Part shown: in pieces, positions 11,130 to 22,175 of the stretch
Layout of the letters: the number at the start of each line of letters is the position of its first letter
Position numbering within the stretch: the first letter of the stretch is position 1
DNA from: Mallotus nudiflorus
Lineage: Eukaryota; Streptophyta; Magnoliopsida; Malpighiales; Euphorbiaceae
Direction of reading: 5' to 3'
Assembly (NCBI GenBank): GCA_947683625.1
Contig: CANTUR010000460.1
Span: forward strand, 3,153,001 to 3,217,000
Length of the DNA stretch: 64,000 bases
Notes under the pieces: model-generated
Told to the model about the DNA's origin: nothing
The model's input: the letters and a program-made list of their open reading frames with translations, nothing else
Databases searched by the model: none
Made by a program: the position numbers and the translations under genes

Positions 11130-13130
11130 ATGTCTTCACTTAGACCATTCTTTGATGGTAGTGATTATCCTCATTGGAAGTTCAAAATGGAACTATATCT
11201 AAATTGTGATTCCGTTAGACTTTGGGAATTTTTCTCAAAGGTTGGCAACCATCAAATATTATCATTGGTGGTGTATAAACTACTCTCTCAAGAAGTGATT
11301 AGAGTAATGATCAAAAGGAAGAAAACTACAAAAACAAGAAAGCTATGATCACTCTACTCTTTTCCATGACACGAGAAGAATGAGGGAAGCTTCAATATTG
11401 CATTTCAACCAAGGAAATGTGAGAGACTTTAGAGAATCATTATAAAGGTAATGTGTAAGTAAAAAGCAAGAAGGTTCAACTTTTTATGTATGAATATGAA
11501 CTCTTAAAAATGAAGCCTCAAAAAACCATTACGGATATGACAAACTGCCTTAATGCTCTTCTCACCACCCTTAAGAAACTTGGAAAACATTTCTTTAAGG
11601 AAGAGGTGAACAATATGATTCTAGGAATCCTACCTAAGAAGGATTGAGAATCTCAGGTCACTTCAATTAAGGAAGCTCAAGACCTCTCTACTCTCTTAAT
11701 CGATGTGCTTATTGGAAACCTCCTAACATATGAGCTTATAATCAAACAAAGAGGTGAAGAGCAAAAAGAGAAGGAAGAGAAGAAAAAGAGCATAACACTA
11801 AAAGCTCTTTAAGAAGATAGTAAAGAGGAAAGCATTAAAGATTCTAGTGATGAAGATTGTGATATTACCATGCTTATTAGAAACTTCAAAAAATTCTTTA
11901 AAAGGAAGAACTCCTTAAGAACAAGGGACTTCAATAAGAAGTTTAAAGGAGATGGCAAGAAGAGAACTAAAAAAGTTACTTGCTATAAATATAAAAAATT
12001 AAGACACATTTGAAGTGAGTGCCCCAAACTCAAATTTATGAATAAAGGAGTAAAGGATAGGAAGAAGGCCTTTAAAGCTACTTAGGATGACTCCTTCGAA
12101 TCCAAAGAGGAAAAGGAACAACAAGAAGTGATCAATCTTTGCTTCATGGCCCTTAAAAATGAAAATGAGGTACCATCTACTTCTAACTCCTCATGTGATG
12201 ATTATTATGATTATAATGAATATGATGATGATGATGTTGAGAGCTCTATTGTAAGCAGACTCTTGCTTAAATGCAAAATCTTATCATTTAAGAAAATGCA
12301 TTGTAAGCATAAGTTAGCTAGCTTGACTAAAGAAATTGAAAGTTTAAAGAATGATTTTGCTAAGCTTGTTAAATCAAACAAAAAATTTATTTATGATTTA
12401 AAATCTTTAAATTCCTTAGAAGAGAAACTCAAGAAAGCAAGTGATGAAAATCATAAACTTTCTAATAAGATATTAAAATTGAAAAATTCCATTTCTAAAT
12501 TCCAAAAAGGAAAGGAGAGTTTAGATAATCTTCTTTACTCTCAAAAACTCCATAGAAACACTTGTGGATTAGGATATGCTAATGGAATGGTCTCATCTTC
12601 ATCATCATCACATATTAAATTTATTAAAGCATTATGAAATTCCATTCATTCTACCTCTAAACCAATTGAATATTAAGCTTTCAAAGCTAATAAGTCTCAC
12701 GTGTCAAATATTAAAGGAAAGTCTCATAAGACTCAATACTATATGACATAAAGAGGTAAGTCTCATGCTAAAAAAGCACAACCCAAACATGCTTACATGT
12801 ACATTAGACATAACACTTATAAACATGTTGCATAATATAGTGCACCTAAACATGTTGCACAAACCTATCAAAATACACATTGTCATGACCAATGCATGTC
12901 TCACACCATGACTCAAAATAATAGGAGACACCATCACAACATAAAAGGCATATTTCACACACTATCAAAAGCATATTATCCTAGGAGAAATAAATTTGAA
13001 AATATTTTATATTTATATTGCATGATCAAAGGACATACCAATAATGTGTGCTTTTATAAAAGACTACACATAAATTTGCTTCCTTTGGATTATTTTGAGA
13101 CTAACCAACCTAGACCAAGAAAGGTTTAAG
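11130..13130 (+). pseudogene. SIRE-1 gag, broken
   Basis: It starts with MSSLRPFFDGSDYPHWKFKM, typical of copia gag N-termini. Frames then shift through the nucleocapsid region. A zinc knuckle lies at about 11981-12025, with its second Cys changed to Tyr and a TGA (12011-12013) just after the His. A TAG follows at 12083-12085. The longest open piece (12128-12637) is an acidic stretch followed by a heptad-rich coiled coil (KLASLTKEIESLKNDF, LEEKLKKASDENHKLSNKI). A second, degenerate knuckle appears near 13015-13060 (YCMIKGHTNNVC). In intact elements Gag forms the particle that packages RNA. This copy cannot make it. Confidence 0.88.
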
Positions 13131-13189
13131 TTCAAAAGAATACTTAATTTGTTTTGTGTAGGTGTGCTTGAAGTCCACAAGAATAAAAA

Positions 13190-15007
13190 ATAAATAGTAT
13201 CTTGATAGTGGATGTTCAAGACACATGACTGGAGACAAAGAGCAATTCAATAAGCTTCATGCTAAGGATGAAGGACATGTTACTTTCGGGGACAATGTAA
13301 AAGGAAAGATTATTGGCATTTAAGAAATCGGTAAACCTCAATCCTTATCTATACATCATGTATTGCTTGTTGATGATCTCAAATGTAATTTGCTTCATAT
13401 AAGTCAATTATGTGACATGGGAAATAAGGTGACTTTTTATCCTAAAAATTTCTTTATTAGTAATCTTAATAAAGACGAAGTAATTTTTAGTGGCGAAAAA
13501 GTAGATAATGTCTATGTTTTGACTTGAATAATATTGATAATAAAGACATCAAATGTTTAATGTCTATTTCTCATGACATATGAATATGGCATAAAATGTT
13601 AGGACATGCTAATTTTGAGCTTTTGAATGATCTTTATAAACATGAACTTGTGATTGGTTTAACTCAGCTTGAATTCACTAAGACAAACCTTATGATTCTT
13701 GTCAAAAGGGGAATCAATCCAAATCCTCATTTAAGCTAAAAAATGTAGTGTCCACTTCTAGACCACTTGAACTTATATATATGGATTTATTTAGACTAAC
13801 TAGAGTTTCTAGTCTTGGTGGAATGCACTATACATATGTCTTGGTTAATGACTACTCTAGATTTACTTAGGTGTGTTTCATTACTCATAAGAATGATGAA
13901 TTTAAAGCCTTTGAAAATTTTACAAAAAGAGTTTAAAAAGAAAAAGGTTTTTGTATTTCTTTCATTAGAAGTGATCATATAACCGAATTTAAAAATGAAA
14001 TTTTCAAAACTTATTGCAATAAAAATGGTATTTCACATATGTTTTCTTCTCCTATAATTCCTTAACAAAATGGGGTAGTTAAAAGAAAAAATACAACTCT
14101 TGTAGAAATGGTTAGAACAAATGCTTCATGAGTATAATTTGCCTTTATACTTTTGGGCGGAAGCCATTAACATATCTTGTTATATTTCAAATAGAGTTTT
14201 CAAAAGACTAATTTTAAATAAAATTTCTTATGAGTTATGGAACAATAAAAAATCCAAAATCTCATATTTAAGAGTATTTGGATGCAAGTGCCTCATATTG
14301 AACACCAAGGATAATCTTGGAAAATGTGACTCTAAAGCCGATAAAGGAATTTTCCTACGCTATTTCACCTCTAACAAAGCATATAGAGCGTTTGATAAGA
14401 AGACTCTAGTAGTTGAAGAGTCAATACATATTGTCTTTAATGAATCAAACTCACTTGATCTTAGAAAGGATGTTTGTAGTGTTGATGATCTTGTAGGTGA
14501 CAATGAGATTGTCGATACTTAAGAAAAAAAATGCTAGTAAGCCCTTGGATCTTGAAGGTCCAAACACGGAGAAAAATGAGGATATATCTCAACTTACCTT
14601 AAAAGATAAACTTCCAAAGGATTGGCATTTTAAGAAAGCTCATCCTCAAGACCTCATTATAGGTGATACTACAAAAAGGGTAACTACTAGATCTAAACTC
14701 AAGTCTATTGTAAATTTAGATTTCATTTCTCAAATTGAACCTAAAAATGTTGATGATGTATTGAGTGATGACTTTTAGGTCCTTACTATGCAAGAAGAGT
14801 TAAATTAATTTGAGAGAAACAAGGTCTGGAACTTGGTTCTTAGACCTAAACATCATCCTATTATAGGCACTAAATGGGTATTTAGAAATAAAATAGATGA
14901 ATAAGGTGTCATAACTAGGAACAAAGCTAGACTAGTAGCTAAAGGTTATAATCAAGAGGAAGACATTGATTATGATGAAACCTTTGCCCCTGTTGCAAGG
15001 TTAGAAG
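13190..15007 (+). pseudogene. SIRE-1 pol, first part: protease, integrase, start of reverse transcriptase
   Basis: The aspartic protease begins YLDSGCSRHM, with the D-S-G active site kept. A GAG-pre-integrase domain follows (IWHKMLGHANFELLNDLY). The integrase core is at about 13760-14400 (DYSRFT then a stop in place of Trp; later LRVFGCKCLILNTKDNLGK). A linker (PKDWHFKKAHPQDLIIG) leads to the reverse-transcriptase start (HHPIIGTKWVFRNK, NKARLVAKGYNQEE). Several stops replace Trp or Gln codons, for example TAA at 14902-14904. The reading is cut at 15007 by LTR-A and continues at 18866. Confidence 0.92.
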
Positions 15008-18000
15008 TGTAATATCCCGAATTTTTAAATATTTTTATATTGCATCGGGATATGCAGTGTTAATAATTTTTGTATATATATTTATGATATTTTATGAGTT
15101 TGTTGTTTGTTTAAAGCTAATTTTAATTATTTTATATTATTTTAAGTACTTTACGTAAAATTTTCCCAAAAATTATATTTTCGGGGAAATTGACACGTAA
15201 ATAAATTAATACTATTTATTTTGACTAGTTTTATGAATTTGCATGAACTCATATATAATTTTAAAGTGCTAAAATAAAATGTATATATGTGTATTTATTT
15301 AAATTAATTAGAGCTTAATTAATTTCCTTAATTTTATTATTTAATTTTTGTATTAATTAATGTTAAGTTTATAAATTATTAAACATATTAAAATATGTGT
15401 GTGGTGTATATTTAATGTGTGTGAAATTTTATATTATTATAATATATAGTGTAAATATATATATATATACATATATACATAAATTTTTATCAAAAAACCA
15501 AAACTTCCATTTATTTACAGTTTTGCCCCTCCTTCATCTTCTTCCTCCCAAAACGTTTTCTTCCATTTCCAGCCACTTTCAAGCTGGTTTTCTTCCTGTT
15601 ACTATGCCTCTCAGCCTTCCTCTTCCACCTCCAACCATTTCCACCACCTAAAACACTCCCTTCCGGTGAGTTTTGGCCGGATTTTCTTCAAAGAGTCAAA
15701 AATCAACTTAACTCCGACCAAGCACTTTCCGGCCACCAAATTTGATGCCGTCGGTCTCTATCTTCTCCTTGAGCTCTGGTAAGTGTGATTCCAAGCTTTG
15801 TTTCACTTGATTTGGTCTAGAATTGCTTAGGTTTCAATTTCTTCAAATCAGCCATTTTGGGTTTCGAATTTTTTTTAGCTTCAATTTGATTGATTCATGA
15901 AAACTTCCTTCACAAACTTTGTTCCTGGAAGCTTAATCCACATGCTGTAAATTTTTTAGAATTTTTGGAATTTATTTTAAATTTTTGTGAATTTTTGATT
16001 ATTTTATTATTATTTTCTAATTTTCGAAAATTAATTAATTAAATTATGAAATTGTGTTTTATGGTGATTATAGGAGTTGAAATGAATTATAGAAATTTAT
16101 TTGTAATTTTTGTGAATTTTTATGTATTTATTTGGAATTTATTAAGTTTAGGTAATTTTGAAAAATAGGGTTAATTATGTGTTTAATTGAAATAAATTGG
16201 TAAATTGAGTATGTTTATTGATATTATTGAATTATATGCTGAGAAATTAATTTTTGAGTAATTATATAATTTTTGGTGAATTTTTGAACATTTATAGTGA
16301 ATATATATATATAGGGGTATTTTGGTAATTTTACACTAAATTGGTTAAAAATATAATTAAATTGGTTTTAATAGTTATTTAGGGTATAAAAATGATTTCT
16401 GCAAATTTTTAGTATTTTTAACTAATTAAAACTATTTTTCGTAAATTATTTTCAAATTATATATAATATACTATTTTTCTAAATAAATGGGTTTTTATTG
16501 ATTTTTAGTATGTTTTAGGGTTAATTACGTAATTTGGATTTATAAAATGTATTTTTATTATATAAGGGCATTTTCGGTATTTTATAAATATTCTGTGAAT
16601 TGTGAACCTCGGTCGGTGAATTGTAGTTTGGAGTCCGACCGAGAGATTTTGATTATAATCCTGTATTTATTCCGAAGTGTATTTCTTTGCAGGACCGGCT
16701 CTACTCTTTGAGTAGAGAGATGTCCGTTTTACAGGGAAGGTTCTGCCGGATTTTTGGTAGAATTCTCGTAAAACGTGATGTACGGTCAAATTCCTATTCT
16801 AAAGCTGTGTCTAAAATTCTAGATCGATTCTTTAGAATTTTTGTTAAATTTATTCTGATTTCATGTTGTCATTTGTTGTCTAGCTGCGCCGAAACCGAGG
16901 CCTAACGGATCAGGTCCGCCGAGTTTGTCTCGTGGAGCGCTAACATGTGAGTTATTATACTGTATATATATGCACTGCATATAGGGTGCATTATTTAGAC
17001 TTTTTCATTTTCATTGTATGTTTTAAAAATGATTTAAATTATAATATTTTTGGTATATCTAGGGTTGCATTTTTATATATATGCATATTAAATAATTATG
17101 CATGTTAGTTTGATATATGCATATTAAACAATTAGGTTTAGGTTTAATACATTTGAGTAATATACACATGTTTTAAAATGTACACTTAGACATAATTATT
17201 TTATTAAATGATTAGTATACTTTAGGTATAGTTTCAGTAGATTTTAGGTTTATTCTTAAATAATTGCATGTTAAAGTATAAACCTACACTTAAAGTATTT
17301 TTAAGTTTATTTTTGGTATATTTTTTATTTATTTTCGAATAAATAAATGTTTTATTATTAAATTAAACCTAACACATTAGTGGTATATTTAGGGTTTATT
17401 TTTGATATATGCATGCTAGATAATTAGGTTTATTTTTAGTATATTTGTGAATATATGTTAAACACAAACACGTATTTAAATGAATATTTATACATAAATG
17501 GTTTATTAAATGATTTGAGTACTTAGGGTATATCTTTTGCATATTTAAGTATATTTTTAAGATAATGCATGTTATATTATTGTTACTCATTTAAATTGTT
17601 TTTAACTATATTAATGATTTATCTTTAGTTTATTTCATATTTTATTTGACTATATATATATATATATACCTGAAATATACTGGGTGTATTTTAGGTATAT
17701 TTTTGGTATATATATATATATGGTTGGTTTTACTATTATGAATATGGTTCTACATTAATTATTTTTTTCGAATGAATGATTTATTCGAAGTGAAGGATAT
17801 CAATAGAACGTGCTTCCTAGTGGGCAGCACTAGGACCGTGTACATACCGGTACGATAGATAAGGATTGAGTGAGAGTTAAAATTGGGTGATTATAATTGA
17901 TTTGACTAAGATTAATGGTATGTTAGATAGTGTGATTGTTGGAGCTCGGTTGACTAAGTGTCTCGGGGCCAATCACACTGACAGTCAGACTGCTGGAGCT

Positions 18001-18865
18001 CGGTTGACTTAGTGTCTCGGGGCCAGTCTACTATCCATAAGTGAATTGAATGATCTATTGGGTTGATTGAGATGTGAGGTGATGGATAGTGTGATTGCTG
18101 GAGCTCGGTTGACCAAGTGTCTTGGGGCCAATCACACTGATAGCCAGACTGCTGGAGCTCGGTCGACTTAGTGTCTCGGGGCCAGTCTGCTGTCCAAATT
18201 GGAATAAGTGTTCTATTTGGAATCAAGTGAGCCTATATGGCTAGAGTGATGATGGGATTGTTTGAGGTTGTTATTATTTAGGGTTCTATGGATCCTTCAT
18301 GAATTAAAACAAACGTTTTCTACATTTAATATATTTATAAAAGCAAAGTTTGACATTTGTGTGAAATGTGTGTATATACATATATATATAAGAATGTCTG
18401 ATTGTTATGGTTTAGTTTGCATGTATATATAGTATAATAATTCACTCAGTGAGGTCTGACCCCCCTCAATTATTTTTTTTCAGGAGATTCCATATCGTCA
18501 GACCTTAGTTATAGAGTTCCTCGCCGGTGTTCTTCAGTCCCGGCTGTTTTATACAAATGTGTATTCTAAACTTTGAATTGTATTCTAGAAACTGTAGTAG
18601 TAGTGTCACTATATTGGAAGTGTATTATTTTGTTTGGATATTAAATACTCTGAGAATTTGTATTTGAACATTGTACGAATATGTATTCATTTATAAAAGG
18701 ATTTGGAGTATTTATTTTATATATTGATTCAGAAAAATTTTAATTTGGTCGTACTTTTATATAATTATTGTATGATTTTATTTTCTAAGGCTTGCTACGG
18801 GTTCCGGATTCGAAAGAATTCCCGTTCCCTAGCGCCGGTCATGACTCCTAGTTTGGGTCGTGATA
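15008..18865 (+). mobile_element. LTR-A: solo long LTR of a Ty3/gypsy-like element
   Basis: It starts TGTAATATCCCGA and ends GTCGTGATA (CA-to-TA change at the terminus). It is flanked by AGAAG at 15003-15007 and 18866-18870. It has no internal coding region. It matches LTR-B (39106-43088, reverse) over its whole length, the start of LTR-C (62936 on), and in blocks LTR-D (43560-46623). LTR-D is followed by a Met primer-binding site, which is why I call these LTRs. A lone LTR with a TSD implies LTR-LTR recombination. Inside are splice-like signals (GT 15779, AG 16882-16883, GT 16947, AG 18482-18483, AG 18788-18789), a structured motif (16699-16775) and a four-unit hairpin repeat (17931-18190). 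No convincing protein is encoded. Confidence 0.88.
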
Positions 18866-20132
18866 AGAAGCTATTAGAATGCTACTTGCATTTGCATCAT
18901 TCATGAATTTTAAACTTTATCAAATGGATATTAAAAGTGCATTTCTAAATGGTTTTATTGAAGAGGAGGTGTATGTTGAACAACCTCCTAGTTTTGAAAG
19001 ATTTGATTTTCCTAATCATGTGTTTAAACTTTCTAAAGCATTGTATGGATTGAAACAAGCTCTAAGAGCTTAGTATGAAAGATTAAGTAACTTTCTTTTA
19101 GAAATAGGTTTCTTTAAAGGAAAGGTTGACACAACTCTTTTCATAAAGAAATCCAAAAATGATTTGTAAATTATGCAAATATATGTTGATGACATTATCT
19201 TTGGTGTTACTAACCATTGCTTGTATGAGGAATTTCTAAGTTAATGCAAGAAGAATTTGAGATGAGTATGATGGGAGAACTCAAATTCTTCATTGGACTA
19301 TAAATCAAGAAATGCAAATATAGGACTTTTATTAATCAAACTAAACACGCTAAGGACATTCTCAAGAAGTTTGGCATGGATGGAGCTAAATCAAGCAAAA
19401 CTTTAATAAGTACCATCACAACACAACAAAGACGAGAATGGTAAACTAGTTGATGAAAAGAGATTTAAAGATATGATCAGATCTCTTCTTTATTTAATCA
19501 CTAGTAGACCCGACATTATGTTTGCTACTTATTTATGTGCCAGGTTTTAATCTAGTCCTAAAAAGTCTCATTTGAATGTTATTAAAAGGATTTTCAAATA
19601 TCTTTGTGGAATAATGCATTTAGGACTCTAGTATCATAGGAGTTCCTCTTTTATCTTAATTAGCTATTTGGATGTAGACTTTGCCGATAGCTTACTAGAT
19701 AGAAAGAGCATGTTTGGAACTTATCAATTTTTAGGGTAGTGTTTAGTTTCTTGGTTTAGTAAGAAACAAGTTTTGGTTGCCTTATCCACTGCTAAAGCTG
19801 AATATATTGCAACAAGTCTTTGTTTTTTACAAGTTTTATGACAAAAACAATAATTGTTCAACTATGGTATAAAACTTAATCACATTCTTATCAAACATGA
19901 TAATACAAGTGTTATAAACCTTAGCAATAATCCCATTCAACATTCTAAAACTAAGCATATAGACATTTGACATCACTTTTTGCGTGATCATGTTCAAATT
20001 GGTGATATCTCACTTGATTTTATTCATACAAATAATCAACTTGCTGATATTTTCACTAAACCTCTCAATGAAGAGAGATTGAATTTCATTAAACATGAAC
20101 TTGGCATGATTGATAGTTTTAGTCTGTCTTGA
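18866..20132 (+). pseudogene. SIRE-1 pol, second part: reverse transcriptase and RNase H
   Basis: Reading resumes after LTR-A with MDIKSAFLNGFIEEEVYVEQ and HVFKLSKALYGLKQA. The catalytic YVDD is at 19182-19193. RNase H follows (AEYIATSLCF, LADIFTKPLNEERLNFI) and ends at TGA 20130-20132. A TAG replaces the Trp expected after LKQALRA. Other stops include TAA at 19851-19853, which SIRE-2 shares. Confidence 0.92.
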
Positions 20133-20918
20133 TTTTGTGCTTAAATTGTTGTATTAATGATTAGATTCATTTAAGTTTTCTTTATGTTTATTTCTAGTAT
20201 ATAACACTTGTTCACAAGTATATTTTTGGTATTTCTTTTAAATACCTTCATTTTTCTTATGTGAAATCATGTGGTGTTTATCTGAATTGCATTGCTAATT
20301 TTGATTTTGATCTTCTTTATTTTCAAAATATGTTGTAAATTTTTTTTCTTCCTATTTTGCAAAATTAATAATCAATTAATGAAACTTTTATTCATTTAAT
20401 CAATTATTTTAATTTTTAGCAAAATATATCCTTCTTTAAATGAGTTTATTTTATATGTTCATTTAATCCTTCTCAAAATCTTCAATTAATTCAAAATAAA
20501 ATACAATTAATTCATAAGGACTTAATTGTAGAAGATTTTGGACTTAATTGCAAAGATTTTACAATCTTTTACTGTTAGGGACTTAGTCTTGCCTGGGATC
20601 ACCTTGTCTCGATCGGAACATTATTATATCAATTTTATGTTTTTACATAGAACTATCCCGAACGATATCCTAATCAGGATATCACTCGAGACATTATGTC
20701 CCAAACGAGATGAGAGCATGTCTCAATTGGGGCATCGATCCTAATAGGATTAGGATTCTAAATCTTTTTACCTCTTTGACTCTCTAATCATAATCAAGAA
20801 CAATTTTTGAGGTTCCTATTCAATTCAAATTCAAATTTTGAACTATTTCTAACCCTAATATGTTGCCTAATATTTCCTTTTTCTACATATTTCTTCTCAT
20901 ATTTTCTCCTCTCTCACC
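20133..20918 (+). other. SIRE-1 spacer between pol and the env-like gene, with LTR-like palindrome cluster
   Basis: The spacer is AT-rich and noncoding. At about 20575-20760 it contains the same kind of motif seen in the LTRs (CTCGATCGGAAC, ATCCTAATCAGGATATC, CTCGAGAC, CTATCCCGAACG). The cluster lies just upstream of the third gene. Confidence 0.6.
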
Positions 20919-22175
20919 ATGGGTTTTAAGAAACCAAGTAAGGTTCCTTCCTCTTCTCAATATCCTCCTTTAAATAAAGATAAACTTGAAAGAACACACT
21001 CTCCATTCTCATATTCTTCTCAAGATTTTAAGAAGAAAGTGTCACAATTCCAAAAAGAGCCTTTATTCCTTCAAGATTCATGGATGAACTTACTCTTAAA
21101 GCAATTGGTTGCTATGATGAAGTCATAGATCTTCTTCTAAAAGGTGGGATATATGATTTTGCTTTTACACCTTTTCCATTTTATCCTTCCCTCATTATTG
21201 AATTTCTTTCATTATACACTCTTCATTTCGTCAAGTAAAATGATGTTAATCCCTACTTCTCCAAGAGATTCAAGTTGGGAGGAAGAGATCACTTCATGAC
21301 ACATCAAGAGTTTGATACTTTTTTTGGTTTTTCATAAGAAGGCCACATTCAAGTTAAACCTCATTGGCTTGCTTCTTCTTTTTGGGATGAAATCAAGGCT
21401 CCTAATGCTCCTCAATTCTTTTCCGGACATACTAAAGCCTCACATATCAAATCTAAAGCACTTTGGTGTATTCACTGATTAATTACCTATTCTATTAATT
21501 GTAGAGTTCTTTCTAATGAAACTCTTTCTCTTGTTGACCTTTTTATCCTTTATTTCCTTTGTCATGATGAAAAGATTGCTTTAGGGAGATTTTTATAATG
21601 GAAAATTTGGCTAATTAGTGATATTAACACCGATGCAATTTATATTGGTGGAATTGTCATAAAGTTAGCTACATTCTACACTTAATCTTGATACTCTACC
21701 CTCTACCAAGCCTATATTTCTTGATGAATCTTTCATCAGAAACTCCAATCAATTCACTTATATTAATGGAATTTGGATTTGGAAACATGACCTTAGAACA
21801 AGTGAAAATATTGAAGCTATGTTTCAAGAATTAGAAGAGTAAGAAGGTCAAAATATTGGGGAAGAAAAAGAACTTTAAGCTTATGATGCTCCTCCAAGGA
21901 AAAGGACAAAAAGTAAAGGTACATTAACTTAAGGTGCTTAAGTTCAAGGTGATGAACTTTTTTGGGTAGGACAAATTTTTTAACGCATGACTGATGGAAT
22001 CCAACTTCAATTCTCGCTTTGATGAAGTTGAATCAATTTTAATGTGTGTTTCAATCAAATTGATGCTAACATTGCTCATCTTTAATATAATGTCTATCAC
22101 ATTTATGAGCAACAAGGCTATACTTGCACCTATCCATCTTTCATGCCTCCTCCTCCATCTCTGCCTTTAGAATAG
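20919..22175 (+). pseudogene. SIRE-1 env-like / Athila ORF1-like third gene, decayed
   Basis: The ATG sits in a favourable context (CACCATGGG) at 20919, followed by a basic, Ser-rich N-terminus (GFKKPSKVPSSSQYPP). After one frame change the reading continues with GGRDHFMTHQEFDTFFGF, FSGHTKASHIKSKALWCIH, RVLSNETLSLVDLFILYFLC and TLPSTKPIFLDESFIRN. A Pro-rich tail ends at TAG 22173-22175. This pattern resembles the Athila ORF1/env-like proteins reported downstream of pol in SIRE elements. The resemblance is from memory of the family. No signal peptide or clear membrane segment is visible, so a true envelope role is doubtful. The copy has several stops. Confidence 0.65.

Noticed and set aside
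12704..12958. Minus-strand 84-residue frame with apparent membrane segments, and a similar one at 48063-48278
   Set aside because: Both are antisense to the His-rich gag spacer of the two SIRE elements. They are shadows, not genes.
15397..15651. Small open frames in the putative leader exons of the long LTRs (also 42437-42640, 43837-44138, 63487-63756)
   Set aside because: The proteins share only C/T-rich-derived Ser/Pro/Leu composition between copies and start at different places. They are more likely untranslated leader.
17954..18226. Minus-strand repetitive protein (WPRDTKSTELQQS units)
   Set aside because: It is the translation of the LTR hairpin repeat. LTR-D does not keep the frame in its equivalent repeat, so selection is for structure rather than protein.
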